DNA of 64,000 bases, from the NCBI GenBank assembly GCA_950295325.1, contig OX485803.1, positions 47,815,554 through 47,879,553 of the forward strand, in the 5' to 3' direction. Under the pieces are notes generated by a model. The model was not told where the DNA came from and ran no database searches. It saw only the letters and a program-made list of their open reading frames with translations. Positions 46,605 through 58,390 of the stretch are shown in pieces. Source of the stretch: Polytrichum commune. Lineage: Eukaryota; Streptophyta; Polytrichopsida; Polytrichales; Polytrichaceae. The position numbers were made by a program, and so were the translations under genes. The number at the start of each line of letters is the position of its first letter. The stretch's first letter is position 1.

Positions 46605-48830
46605 CACTCAAAAATGTAATTAGATTAACTCCATTAACAACTCACTGTCATTGCTGATCAGGGTGCTAGAGCTCGAATTCGAGCAAGAGATTGGCCTCCT
46701 TAGCGATCCTCTTGTGAGTACATTGAGGCTGAGGGGCTCTCACCCGCCCCCCTTGTGTACACTATCAATAACGTCTGGGTGTGGCGTCATCCAACACTTG
46801 CCATGCAGAACGCACCTCTTGATTTTCGACCTAGAAATGTTTTTACGGGTATCTCCATACCATGTGCTCAAAATTGTCATGGCTTTTTTTTGGCACGAGT
46901 CCATTGTAACCGCCTCCACTAATCATACATCATTGTTCAGATTAATCTTCATCTTCTGGTTCCCTTTTTTTTACTCCTGCTGAAAATTTCTTTCTATTTG
47001 GTATTCTGTTCTCTGCTTGGTACAGGAGGATTAGGTTCTTTCTATTGTCTTCATGGATCATCTGTATTGCCTAGCTCTGTTTTAATGGTTTCCATTGTTC
47101 CAAGAAGCATATTTGTTTGCTCCAGAAACTTTGTGCAATGTGATCTCTTATTGCTTGTAAGTTGTCATCTCATGTTCAAAATTCAGGAAGGCAGGAGTGG
47201 CTTCAAAGCTGTTTTAGTTACTGCTTCATCTTTACTCTCTGAAAAAGACTTGCAATCTCATGTTCTGCCACGGGAACTTCACATATCGCATGCAATCTTT
47301 GTGAAAATCATCATGTTCCTGACCTGCTTCTGCATTGGGGAAGGATCGGATGACAATGGACGATGCTGTCATTATTTTGGTTTGAAATGTGATGTTAGTG
47401 TTGACTGATTGACATCAATGTGAGGAAAGCTACAGAATTGCAGGAGGCCAGGCCACTTTGTTCATTTGTAAGCATGACTATACAATAGAAGGGCTTAATG
47501 GTGTACAGACAGGTATAGCGTCATGTATTGAGATCAGTTGAGGCCTGTGCTGTCCCAGCTCGGCCCTTTTGACTTCAGCATATGAGTTTATGTCCTGGGC
47601 ATTCCCACACCATCCCCTCAAACAGCGACTGCAAGATCACCCATGTGATTGCTATCCATCATCTCCAAAATATATAGTAGATTTGGGTTTGTCCCATCCT
47701 GGCTTGATGCATTTATACACATGAAATTATGTCCCTTACCATCCCACACCGTCCACTCAACAAGCTCTTATCAAAAGTGATTGTTTTTGGATTGATGGCT
47801 GTGTGAAATACCTGTACGAGCATTGTTAAACCTTTCCAAAATGCATAACTAGTTTCATACTAACTGGTGCACATGTGTACATGAATTTACAATGTCCTTC
47901 AATACTCCACATAGTCTTTTCAGTATGTCCTTGTTGATGACCAACTTTTTTGAAACTTTTGGAAGAACAATTGCATATATGTCCATGCCATTCCAAACCT
48001 CTGGCTAATTCGGGAGGCCATAATGTATTCCATAATGTATTATACATAATCTAGGCCCATTAATTTAGGCCCATGCTGTCCCGTCATGTTGCATATGAAT
48101 CAATTTTCCAAACCTTCCTTGTACCATCCACTTAATCTGCCATCGTCGACAACTGACCGTTTGGAACTTTGAAACGGTAACTGCGTCACCACCTGTCCGT
48201 AATCTAGTTGAAAGTAGATTGCAGCGGGAGACTTGAAGGGTGTTGTTCCTGCAGAAGAGACAGGAAGGGTTCCCGGTCTCCATCTCCTTCAAAACAGCCC
48301 TGGGTGTGTCCATTCGCATCACTTACCACTAATCGTCTAATTTAGAATCGCAGCCTAATCGACATTGATGTTTGTTGTTTCCAGACCTGCGGGACACTTG
48401 AATTTTGGCAGTCGATCACATTCTGGAAGAGCTTCGTGAGCTTTGTCCACAGTGAACAATGAACAATTTGTGACTGTTTCCCTTCCCATTCCCTGCATTC
48501 CTGTTCATACGGTGAAAGGAATTCGTCATTACGAGAATCAAAGTTCCTAGACGAACTTTGTGACTACGCTCTGTCCAGAAGCTCTGTTTTGATGAATTTC
48601 CGAAAGCGACTTTTGTGCCTTCGGAGCATCTCTGAAAACTCAGGCGATGTTATCACACATTTGAAGCAATTGATCAAGGAGACGATATACTTTAACTAGA
48701 ATCCGCTGCCATCGTAAGGTTCCGAATCCTAAGCTTTCTTGAATTCTTACATTCTGAAACTTCGATAACATGGTCATGCGAATCGCACGGAAGTCTTGCT
48801 AAACAATGTGATAGTCACTTATCTTCTTCC
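46605..48830. other. LAZ1 3' flank and spacer with degenerate repeats
   Basis: The LAZ1 3'UTR should begin here. No polyadenylation site was assigned. From about 47548 to 48140 there are loosely repeated units of roughly 150-180 bp sharing TGTCCC, CATATGA or ACATGAA, ATTTATGTCC-type and CCACACCATCC-CTCAA. These look like an old degenerate tandem array. No second gene was recognised before the F-box gene. Confidence 0.4.
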
Positions 48831-48914
48831 TGTTAGCACCTGCTCTTTACATGGTGGAAATTCCTGAAGCCCTGTGCATTCTGAGGAGTTGGGAGTAAAT
48901 GTGCACGTCCACGA

Positions 48915-50213
48915 ATGAGGTGCATGTGGAGAAGACGTCCACGAAAGGCAAAGAGACGAATAAACATCGGGAGCATCGAATTCAGCTTCATAAGAAAGGA
49001 TCGTCTCCTCGGAAGATCTCGCTCCCCCACTTGCCGAGGGCAGTCGAAGTCGAGAAGAAGTGGCATGGCAGAGATTAGACTGCCAGAGGAAGTGTTGGAG
49101 GCGATCTTGGAGCACCTGCCCACCGTGAGCCTTCTCCGGTTCACCGCCGTGTGTAAGCAATGGCGTGACATGATCAGCGTGCGGTTGAAAGCGTGGCGCA
49201 CCACGGTAGCGGAAGACTGGCTCCTGATGATCTCCGACGGGCTTCACCTCGGCAAGTTGTTCGCATACAACCCGGCGTGGGAGAAGTGGCACTCGATTCA
49301 CCTCCCCGTGGACAGCAACAACCGCTTCCCCTTCGCAGTGGCCGCCGACGGCAATTTCGTATGCATGAGCGACCGATGCTTCCGCAAGTTCGGCACATAC
49401 GGCCGCGTGGCGGTGTGCGACCCGCTGCTCAAACTATGGCATGAGCTCCCTTCTCTCCGCAGCTGGGGAGTCATCCAAGGCATGGCGGTCGACCCGTCCA
49501 CACGATCCGTCAAGATCCTCGCGACGAACTTCCTCGACAGCGATGATGGAGTGTTCGAGCTCACATGCGCTGAGCTTTACGACTCCTCCGCGGGACGGTG
49601 GAAGATCGTCATGCCGCCTACACCATTATTAGCCGCAGACCGATGTTCCGTTTTCTGCAACTCCTGCTTCTACTACCTCGACCCTAGCGACAGCCTCTTC
49701 GCCTTCGACCTGGAGACCGAGAGTTGGAAGTCGATTCCTGCCTCCGCTCTCCCACGATCTCATCCCTCCCGCGTCCACAAGAAGCTCCTTGTGTGCACGG
49801 GCCGCATTTTGCTGTTGACCGTTGAGGTTGGAAAGCTTGTGGTGTGGGGACTGACTAGCCCCGGTATGGAATGGACTGAAGTGGCCAGGGCGCCGGAGGA
49901 GGTGGCCAGCCGGTTTCTGAACCACGGATGTGAGGAAGAGGAGAGTTTAGTGGACTGCACGCGCGAGGACGAGGAGGTGGTGCATGGATATTCGTCCACA
50001 AGACGGTGGACGGCGTCGGGGGAGGCGCACCAGGACGTGCTCCGTGTCTGGGCAGTTACTCTGGGGAGTTCTCCCGTTATCTTCCTCAAAAACTCGTTAC
50101 TGCCACAATTGCTGCAGCTGGACTTAAGTAGGCAGGGCGGAGATCGGTGGCGCTGGCTGGTGTGCCCTCGGCATGTTCCTCTCTCTGCCCGCCCCTTCAG
50201 CTTCTCCCTCTAA
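48915..50213 (+). CDS. F-box protein (SCF substrate receptor type)
   Basis: A single exon of 432 aa from the first ATG. The F-box spans about residues 55-95 (RLPEEVLEAILEHLPTVSLL, then RFTAVCKQWRDMI), the Skp1-binding motif of SCF ubiquitin ligases. Residues 1-50 are highly basic and may be untranslated: the ATG at 49065, directly before the F-box, gives 382 aa and is equally plausible. The C-terminal part has repeated blocks with hydrophobic strands and W-x-x-I/L motifs (WEKWHSI, LKLWHELPSL, SAGRWKIV, TESWKSIP, GMEWTEVA) compatible with a kelch-like or F-box-associated beta-propeller for substrate binding, though kelch glycine pairs are weak. The gene is intronless and markedly GC-richer than its surroundings. 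Its last codons are part of a duplicated segment found again at 51000-51065. Substrate unknown. Confidence 0.85.
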   Translation: MRCMWRRRPRKAKRRINIGSIEFSFIRKDRLLGRSRSPTCRGQSKSRRSGMAEIRLPEEVLEAILEHLPTVSLLRFTAVCKQWRDMISVRLKAWRTTVAEDWLLMISDGLHLGKLFAYNPAWEKWHSIHLPVDSNNRFPFAVAADGNFVCMSDRCFRKFGTYGRVAVCDPLLKLWHELPSLRSWGVIQGMAVDPSTRSVKILATNFLDSDDGVFELTCAELYDSSAGRWKIVMPPTPLLAADRCSVFCNSCFYYLDPSDSLFAFDLETESWKSIPASALPRSHPSRVHKKLLVCTGRILLLTVEVGKLVVWGLTSPGMEWTEVARAPEEVASRFLNHGCEEEESLVDCTREDEEVVHGYSSTRRWTASGEAHQDVLRVWAVTLGSSPVIFLKNSLLPQLLQLDLSRQGGDRWRWLVCPRHVPLSARPFSFSL

Positions 50214-51140
50214 CTCTCACGAATTGAATTCACATGCCAATCGTGAAAATCAAGAATCAGCTCTTATTCTGGAAGCTGTTCCTTTCAAAACATTGACATC
50301 ATCTCCTTGACATTGCCAATCGTGAAGAGCAAGAATGAGATCACCGCATCTCTTGCTCTTGAGTCTGTTCCATTCAAAGATTGGCATCGTCTCCTTCACA
50401 TTGAAAATCGGGAATATCGGGAATATCGGGAATAGAATCATCACAGCAGCTCTGCTCTTGCATCTGTTCTTTTCAAAAGATTGGCAAAGATAATGTCAAT
50501 CTCAGAATCTCGATTCACATGCCAATCGCTAAGATCTAGACTAACATCACCGCAGCAGCTCTCGCTTTTGCGTCTGTTCCTTTCAAAAGACGATGTTAAT
50601 CTCAAAAACTTAAGTCACATGCCAAACGTGGAACCACCGCAGCAGCTCTCGTTCTTGCATCTGCTCCTTCAGTTGAAAAATATTGGCAAAGATGATGTTA
50701 ACCTCAAAAATTCAATTCATATGCCAATTGGGAAGATGAAGAATGAAATCACCGCACCAGGTATCGTTCTTGCGTATGTTTCAATCAAAATATTGGCATC
50801 ATCTCCTTCAAAAGAAAATGTCAACCTCATCCATCTAATTCCAACACAATCGATGCGCGCATAACGAAGAGGTTTCTAGCTTCAGTCTCATACTCCAAAT
50901 CTCAATTTTCACTCTGAAATCCTCCGAAGTCGCTTGTTCAAATATGCTAGGCACCTTCATTCACAAGTGACATTAACTACTGTATTTCTTCACATTACAC
51001 TGAGTGTCTGCCCGCCCCTTCAGCTTCTCCCTCTGAATTCCACGAATTCACATACCGATCGTGAAGGTTAAGAATGAAAATAACCGGAGCTGCTGTTCTT
51101 CAGTCTGTTCCTTTCGCCATCTCTTTCAAAAGAAGATGCC
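50190..51140 (+). repeat. Degenerate tandem array starting in the F-box gene's end
   Basis: Units of about 90-115 bp share the order CACATGCCAATCGTGAAGA, AAGAATGA-ATCACCGCAGCA, GCTCT-GTTCTTGCATCTGTT, CCTTTCAAAAGATTGGCA and AAGATGATGTTAACCTCAAA, in roughly seven to nine copies. The segment TGCCCGCCCCTTCAGCTTCT, which encodes the last residues of the F-box protein, recurs at about 51008-51027 followed by another unit. A triple CGGGAATAT microrepeat lies at about 50408-50432. No frame is kept across the units. Confidence 0.75.
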
Positions 51141-51639
51141 AACCTCATCCACCGACTCCAACAAAATCGGTGCGCATATCTAGCTCACTAGTCCACTCTC
51201 ATTTTCCAAACCTCAATTGTCGCTGTCGAATCTACCGAAGACGCTTGTTCAAAAAGGTTCACCACCTTGACTAGAGACAACAACCATTTCTTTCACATTC
51301 ACCCGAGTTCCACTCATACCAGCATTCCAACGACTTCCACAGTCGGTGTCTCATTGTCAGGATACCGCCACTCTCGTTCTCCAAGTCTTCATCGATACTT
51401 TCAAAGTCAAGTCTCGAACCAATCCTGCTTGCACATCCAGAAGTAAACAACCTTCACATTACTGCTCCTTCTCTCTATCTCCCTCAACCACTTCAAATTC
51501 CAACCATTATGGCTTCTTCCAGAATGTAATATCTACAGGTAAAGACCATGGCATGCTGGAATCCTTGGAGCTGCCACGTCTTTCCATTGCGCCATAATGT
51601 TAGCGACCGTGGCCACGCAAAAGAAATATACGATATAAA

Positions 51640-52890
51640 CCTTCAGAGGATGCTCAGAAACCACGCAGCCGGGTGTTCAGCACATAGCGAACTATTCTTT
51701 CGCCTTTTACTAAAGAATACCGTGCGCTGGGCACAACTCCGGCATATCTTTCTTTTTGGACTGCCTCTCACGGGGCCCAACCAAGATAAACCTAACGTAG
51801 AATAAGAATGTGCACCTATTCTGTCAAAGTCTTGCCACCATTGTCTTGTTCTCGTAGACCAGAAACAATCATCCGTGGCACACTTGTTTGAGCAAATTTG
51901 TGTATCCCGGTTCCACTATTGAAGTGGCGATGTTATTTGAGTTCAAGAATCATTCGATGTGCAGACAGAGTTGTCCAGAATTTTATGACTGATGTCATGC
52001 TCACCATACTGTTACAGAAGAGGGCAGTAGCCTTCACCAGGTCATGCAACCTAATCAACTGTATACATTAATATACAAGCTTCATACACCCTTATCAAAT
52101 CAAGTGCATGTAAGTCAGTCCAGGTCCAAAGCTATGTCACGTCAAGTTGGATCTGTAACTCTTCTCTTTTGTTTCCAGCAGACCATGCCATTCAGTCCAG
52201 ACTCCATATCCAACAAAACAACACATAGCATGACGAATATTACTAGCACAGCATCATCGCCGGACCTGTGGAAACAAGCCACCTATGTGCTCCCTTCTGC
52301 ACATAAGAATCATTCTATGTCCTTGCTTCTGCAGACATAGTTGCCCAGACTTTTTAAGACTGCTTTCTTGCTCACAGTACGTTGCAAAGAAGGCAGAAGC
52401 CTCCATCAAGAGATGCAACCTAATCAACTGCATATATACAAGCTTCCTGCTCCCTTATCAAATCAAGTGCATGTAACTCAATTCAGGTGCAAAAGTATGT
52501 GAAATTGGATCCATCGCTGTTCTCTTTTTCTTTCTGGAGACCGGACCACTGAGTCCACATTCCAATATTACTCCAGGACCACTGACACGACATCGCTGGA
52601 ACCAATCTGGAAACTTCAGAAGCGACCTTCGAATTCTCATCTGGCATCGCCAAACAATAGTCCATGACCTTTGTCCCACAGTGTTTGGAACCATACCTTG
52701 CGTTGGCCAAACCTATATAACTCGCCATATGCCTCCACAAAATTCACTCAGCCGGGTGTTCAGCACAGAGCGAACTATTCTTTCGCCTTTTACTAAAGGA
52801 TACCGTGCGCTGGTCACACCTTCCGGCATACCCATTTTTTTGGGTTGCTCCTCACGGAGCCCAACAAAGAATAAGTCTAATGTGGAACAA
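51640..52890 (+). repeat. Local duplications downstream of the F-box gene
   Basis: Block 1 (about 51660-51800) and its repeat (about 52740-52880) share GCCGGGTGTTCAGCACA, GCGAACTATTCTTTCGCCTT and ATACCGTGCGCTGG. Block 2 (about 51945-52215) and its repeat (about 52305-52560) share AAGAATCATTC, ATGCAACCTAATCAACTG, ATATACAAGCTTC and CCCTTATCAAATCAAGTGCA. The order is block1-block2-block2'-block1'. No gene was recognised. Origin unclear. Confidence 0.75.
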
Positions 52891-53394
52891 CTGAGCACGC
52901 ACCTCGCGTGGATATATTGGAAACACTGTTTTGCTCTTCTAATCTCCGACGAAACTATTACAGAATTCAATCATAGATAGCTAGGATTTACAGCTCTTCT
53001 ACTGATATGTTGTAAACGCGCCCAATTCGGCGACGTATGTGGTTAGGTTTAGATTCAAGAACGGACACCAAAAAGACGTGTTAAAAAGAGAATGGAGTAC
53101 GTGCTCAAAATACAACAACCATCCTATGCTCAATAGTCAACTTTAACTGGGAGGACCTACATGGCCATTTAATGAACATGAGATATATTCACTTTGATAA
53201 TCAATAAGATAATCATACAAGTTTTGAAAATTATGAGGAAAGTGGCTAAAGTTTGTTTTGGAATTGCTAACCATTGTATCCTAGGAGAATTGGGCAAGTC
53301 ATAAAAAGATATGATTTAATCTAGGTAGTGTGTAGAAACAACGAGCATCCGAATGATTGTTGGATGAACACTTATTCTGCATTGCTTGTCTATT

Positions 53395-53975
53395 CAACAT
53401 TGCTAAAGGCCCATCCCCACATGGCTTTACCAAATTACTAAAGTCTTTCCTAAAAATCATGTAAAGCTCTCTCGGTTATAGCGGAGGCACCCGGCTATTC
53501 CATTGCGCCTTGAAGAACTTGCTCCAAAGAATTTTCAAGTAGGTTATATAGTAGAGGGCGCCTATTTCCGATCATGACCCCATCGGTGATCTATAGGGTA
53601 CTAGAATTTCAACCATATTGAGATTGACTTTCAATCAGGCTAGGATGGAATTTTTGATCAAGTTGGAACTAATAGTGCCTTGACACATGTCATGGTTTTG
53701 AGTGCTAAATTGAGGAGGAACGAGTGGTTAAAATGAGCGGTTATGGCAAACTCTAGACATTGGTAATATGTTTGGGCCAACTTTTGGTTTTATAAGATCA
53801 CATTAATTTCTATTTAAGGAATAAAATTACAGCAAAAAAACATTTTAATTTTAAAAAATGTAATCCTATCAATTTCTATCTTCCTACATTGGAAAATTTA
53901 CCACCGCCTTATATATCTACACTTGTGACACAAAATCCTTTAAGTGATAAGTCATGGGCGCCTCTACTCTAGTTA
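53395..53975 (-). repeat. R3 family copy, inverted, carrying the empty site
   Basis: It includes AAAGCTCTCTCGGTTATAGC, GGAGGCACCCGGCTATTCC and AAGAACTTGCTCC as in R3. The stretch 53540-53940 matches 23500-24060 but lacks the 225-bp insert at 23720-23945. It also reads through the position occupied by the Stowaway in the 4669-5595 copy (CTAAAGTCTTTCCTAAAAAT). Confidence 0.65.
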
Positions 53976-55663
53976 AGTAGCTTTCACACATGTTTCTGCA
54001 AGTATCGATTTATGTGCTGGCTTATGCAAACAGAATTGCCCAGATTTGAGCTCTGCTTCACACTTATTTCTCCATTCAGATATCAAATTGCGAAAGCATA
54101 GCTTGCATTCCAGGATACATTTACTCTTGTCTAAAGCAGTTACATACATAGGTCCCCAATAGCAGATAATGTTGGGCATTGAGTTGTAGCCCCTTACAAC
54201 CAGCATGCTGCATTCATACTTTTAAAACAATCAGTAGTATGCACGTTGGGACAATAAAGGGGTGTTAGTATTCAACTACTGATGAAATCAGCTGCTTCTA
54301 TGTTATACTTTGGACAATTTTTGGGCATGTCTCTTCAAGGAGCCTTCTCAACACAAGCTAATTCGACAATAGGAACAATTTCACCCAGAGGATTGACCAG
54401 GAGAACGGTGCTCCAATGTGTCGTTGGATTGTGAAATGACTTCAAACGGGACGACCGGTTTCATGCTTCTGGTCCATGGCATTCTGAGCCAATTTGAGCA
54501 ATCCCCCAAAAATCTCAAGGCGGCATTCAAGTCCACATTCTTACTTTTCTTTTGTTAACACAAATTCCAAATTTCTTTTAATTCGATAGTGAACGCAATC
54601 TGATTTCAAATCAACTTCGGAAATTCCATAAATCATTTTCAAACAGTTTCTTGTTGCATTTTGCAACATGCGTAAGTGGATTCCTAGGACTATCAATCAA
54701 ATGACAATTAACCTCGAGAACCCTGTTTAGCATAGGCAAACAGGTAACCTCCTAAACACAAGATGTATCAGCACAATGATGATTCTCTAGTTTGCTTGTT
54801 CATTGCACCACCAACATTCTAAACAGCATAGAAAAGGAAGCTTCCCACAATCCTCATGGTCTACATAATATTTCGAAACACTAGAGATTCTTCAAGCCCA
54901 ACAACCTCAGCAACAAGAGAGGTTGAATCAGTAATATACAGAAGATTTCACATTCTGTGAATTCAGCAGAAGCTAGCAGACGTGGACTGGGTAGACAAGT
55001 GATGCTTAGCTCCCTGTTGTGATAAAATAAAACACCTAGGTTGAAATATTGGAAAGTGTTTGAGCTATGTTGCCCATTCTGAAGCCCGACAATTGCATTG
55101 ACCCAAATCATCGTTTGATCCAACATTCAATAAACAGACAACGAGACACAAGACGAATCAGGCAAAACAAAAAATCTCGCAAGATATGGCACCAGCTTTT
55201 TTCAGAAATCCATAGTCAGATTGATGATTTAATTCTAAAATTTCCAGTTGAAGGTCTGATCATGGATCCAAGACAACCAAAATGCAATTTCCACAATCAA
55301 GTTTCTATATAAATGTTGACGTTATAAAAACATGACACCCAATGTAAACCTTGAAGGGAAGACCATACATCTCTCAGACAGGTTCAAAGCACAGATGAAT
55401 CAGGCAAATGGATGCTCATTATGGTTTTTGATGCCTCAAAACACACAGAAAGAAGTAAACATAACAGGATACTCCAAGCATCACAGAACTTAACTGAAGA
55501 TAGTCCAGAAAGAGACGACCTTGCAGCACCCCATGTAACGCAGTAGACATGAATTTCGGAAATATTGTAATGACATCAAATCTCTAACTTGCCTTCGATG
55601 GTCACAGCTTCCCCACCAAGTGGCAAGACCTTCATGGCTACAAAAATGATGTATTCTAATTCT
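53976..55663. other. Spacer and RPS24 3' flank
   Basis: No further gene is supported. The end adjoining 55663 is expected to hold the RPS24 3'UTR on the minus strand. Short frames on both strands have no domain. Confidence 0.45.
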
Positions 55664-57319
55664 CTACTTCTTCTTCTTGCCAGCATCTCCTGAAGCCTTT
55701 GTCTGCACAAGTCACAAAGCATAACATTCAGAAGCATGTAACCTTCAGTTGGAGGTAGCAACTATTTTTCCAATTAGTGATCCTATTACTGTCACATATG
55801 CAGGGACCCACATAGCTCAGCCGAGAGAGGTGAAATGGTCCAATTACTTCATTGTATGAGGACTTCCCTGTGTTAAATCGTGGAGGTAACCAAAGACCTA
55901 AATGTGAAACTACAAAAGTCATAGGATGCACTAATTATCCAGAGCTAAATATCTCACTTGTTAGATTGCAAATAAAGATGAGAGATTCCAACAAAATCCA
56001 CTAACTCTCCCATGCAGGATCACCCAAAGAAAAAACGTTAATAATAAATGCACGATGCATATATATCATTCAAGCCTAAACTCAAACTAAAAAACATTAA
56101 GACCTGATTTCGGAACAAAACAAGCCTCACCTTCTTCACACCCCTGATCTTCTTGGCACGGTTCTTGCGCTCCTTCATTTGCTTTCTTGACTTTTCAACC
56201 TTGGTAGCCAATCCATTCTGAGATACAAATATAGACACATGTCAACTACCAAATCACAAAGGCCATGGCAGAAATGTCGAGCCAAGTACCTCAATAAATT
56301 CAGAGCGAACCTCAGTTCTCGCTGACCATATGCATGACCACCAGCTATTATAACAATTAATTGTAGAAATCATGTGTGTCATGTCTCTTTGCCCTCCTGA
56401 CGAAGGAGTGTAATATGATGACATACCCTGATCAGCCTGTACTTGGGCTCGTACTTCTTAGCTGAGTCGACGGAATCATAGATAAGTCCAAATCCAGTGG
56501 ACTTTCCTCCTCCAAATTGGGTGCGGAAACCGAACACAAATATTGACTGTGCGTCACGGACCTCGTACAACTTGGCAAGCTTCTCCTTCAGCTCAGCCTG
56601 CTCCGAAGCAAACCATGTAGGGAAAATTTAGGTTAACAACAATGCAATGCTGCTATCGTTCTGTTGATAATTCTTCTAGGTTTCCTACTCTTAAAGGAAA
56701 AGAGATAACTGCGATACGTCCTCGTTCTGAACTAGATTAAAAGTACAGCGGCCCAGGTTTCAGTTGATGATGTTATCAGAAACAATATGAGAAAAGAACC
56801 CTTATGCCTGGCCAAATATCATTGGGGTATCCCTCCCAACACTCTCATTGCAGAGGAACGGGCAGTATACAGCATTTACATCATGAAATCGTTAAAAATG
56901 AAGAAAGTAGGAGAAACCAAAATCTCACCTTGGAGACATTGGCGCGACCAGGGTGGAGAACGTCAATAATCTGAAACGACGACACATACACTAGCTTCAG
57001 AAACATACAACACCCCCACTACTGCATCCAGAAACAATGGAAACGATGCATTTCACATGATCCAAGTGGCGACGCCCGGCATCTCTTCCAGAAACGCAAA
57101 CTAAGAATCCTAAACAGCATCCATCGTAATGCTTTTCCCAAAGTGACACGATCAAATTTCCGCGGATGCACGAGTAGAAGAAGAGCAAACCCTAACACGA
57201 GGGGTCGACGTCAGGGTACGCAAGAAGAGATTGATTTGTTTGCTTACAAATTGCTTGCGGGCCAAAAGGCGGTTGGTCATGAACTTGCGAGTGCGCACGG
57301 TGCACGCCTTGTCGGCCAT
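55664..57319 (-). CDS. RPS24: 40S ribosomal protein S24 (eS24)
   Basis: Five exons on the minus strand: 57319-57248, 56970-56929, 56597-56427, 56217-56131 and 55702-55664, all GT-AG, joining in phase to 136 aa. The protein starts [20 protein letters not shown] and continues [18 protein letters not shown]. The third exon gives [33 protein letters not shown] and [12 protein letters not shown]. The fourth gives [21 protein letters not shown]. The last exon adds [12 protein letters not shown]. This is the complete eukaryotic eS24 fold with the usual basic C-terminus, and plant relatives are about 133 aa. It is a structural component of the small cytosolic ribosomal subunit. Two telomere-type CCCTAA units lie about 115 bp upstream of the ATG, a motif common in plant ribosomal-protein promoters. 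Confidence 0.96.
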
Positions 57320-57432
57320 GGTGATGGTGCAGTGCTGCTGCTGCGATGGAGCGGCAGGCAGAGAGGCGAGAAGAGCTGTGTTAGTCTTCTGCGAAAGGGC
57401 CTCTCCCTTCGCCCTCGCTCCACCTTACCTTC

Positions 57433-57549
57433 CCCGCCCTAACCCTAACTTGCTTCCTACCTACCAGTCTCGTACCTACCTACCACTCTCTTACCGTCTA
57501 CTTTTTACCTACCGACCTACCCGCCCTACCTGCCTACCTGCCTGCCTCC
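57433..57549 (-). promoter_or_regulatory. RPS24 promoter: telo-box and TACC-rich tract
   Basis: CCGCCCTAACCCTAACTTGC (57435-57454) carries two overlapping telo-box cores. Telo-boxes recruit Pur-alpha/TRB-type factors and are typical of plant translation-machinery genes. Next to it is a CTACC/CTGCC-rich simple sequence to about 57548. Orientation is toward the minus-strand RPS24 gene. The transcription start was not assigned. Confidence 0.55.
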
Positions 57550-57570
57550 ACTTGTCAACTTTTAAAAGGA

Positions 57571-58238
57571 TGGGTCTAACACGAGGGTCCAAGACCAAAG
57601 AAACTCCAAAATCAAGCGATCCCATTGGTCGAGAGCAAACGTTTGGACCCAAGGAATTTACACTTAGGGCCGAGTCGCACGAAGTCCTAAGTCTTAATTC
57701 CCAGTTCACTTTTCAATCCATGTAATCTCAAACGTTGAGAGCATGAAAGTTGGGACTCACCATTTCACATAGTGTTCTAAGTCCTAAGTATGACATGGAT
57801 GTCTACATGGCAACGTTTTATGGGAGGTGACGCTCCAAACTTGTTTTGATGATAGGTCAAGAAAAAAGCTAGATCCAACTCGCAACAAAAGTCATGTTAT
57901 TTGTTTTGCGTGGAATAACCAAGATCCCATGAAAACCAAATGTTAAATGGACTCTCGAGGCTCAAAAGTTGGGACTATGCTTCTATGTTGGGACACGGGA
58001 CCCAGTGTGAACTAGCCCTTAGGGGTCTAGGTCAAAGGTATGAAAAAAACGAAGTAGCACTAATGTGGCAATCCTTTTCATGCCGAATCTTGATGGTCTC
58101 CACTCAAGAAGATGTCTTCCCAGTTGAGAAATCAATCTCCGAGCTTGGGTCTAATCTTGACTATGAAAGTAATGTTCAATAAGGGATGTTTTGGACCCCA
58201 ACTCTTTGGACATGGACCCTAATGTGAACCCACCCTAA
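57571..58238 (+). mobile_element. R2 family element with nested Tourist-like MITE
   Basis: The left end GGGTCTAACACGAGGGTCCA pairs with the reverse complement of the right end, GGGTGGGTTCACATTAGGGT followed by CCATGTCCAAAG. The right flank is TAA. The internal order matches 7085-7335 (CCAAAATC-AGCGATCC, TTTACAC, AAAGGTATGA, GTAGCACTAATGTGGC, CCACTCAAGAAGATG). The interval 57667-58018 is a separate insertion. No coding capacity. Confidence 0.65.
57667..58018. mobile_element. Nested Tourist-like MITE, 352 bp, TTA TSD
   Basis: It begins GGGCCGAGTCGCACGAAGTC. Its right end in reverse complement begins GGGCTAGTTCACACTGGGTC. TTA flanks both sides (57664-57666 and 58019-58021). R2 copies at about 58307 and 7168 run on continuously as TTTACACTA-GGT, giving an empty site. 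Confidence 0.75.
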
Positions 58239-58390
58239 GGGCGGGTTTATGCTTGAAATCGAGTGATCATAGTGGTCGAGAACGAACATTTGGAGCCAAG
58301 GAGTTTACACTAAGGTTTGGGTCCAAGGTATGAAAATATAAAGTGGCACTAATGTGGCTTCGACTTCATGCTAAGTCTTGCAAGGTTAGA
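58239..58390 (+). repeat. Truncated R2 copy
   Basis: It starts GGGCGGGTTTATGC directly after the end of the previous R2 element and continues GAAATCGAGTGATC, GGAGTTTACACTAAGG, GGTCCAAGGTATGA and AAAGTGGCACTAATGTGGC. The right half is missing. It serves as the empty-site control for the nested insertion at 57667-58018. Confidence 0.6.

Noticed and set aside
48819-49301. 160-codon open frame antisense to the F-box gene
   Set aside because: It reflects the high GC content and codon bias of the F-box gene on the other strand. No recognisable protein family.
50220-51140. CRISPR-like array
   Set aside because: Units are degenerate, have no constant repeat and variable spacer pattern, and the genome is eukaryotic.
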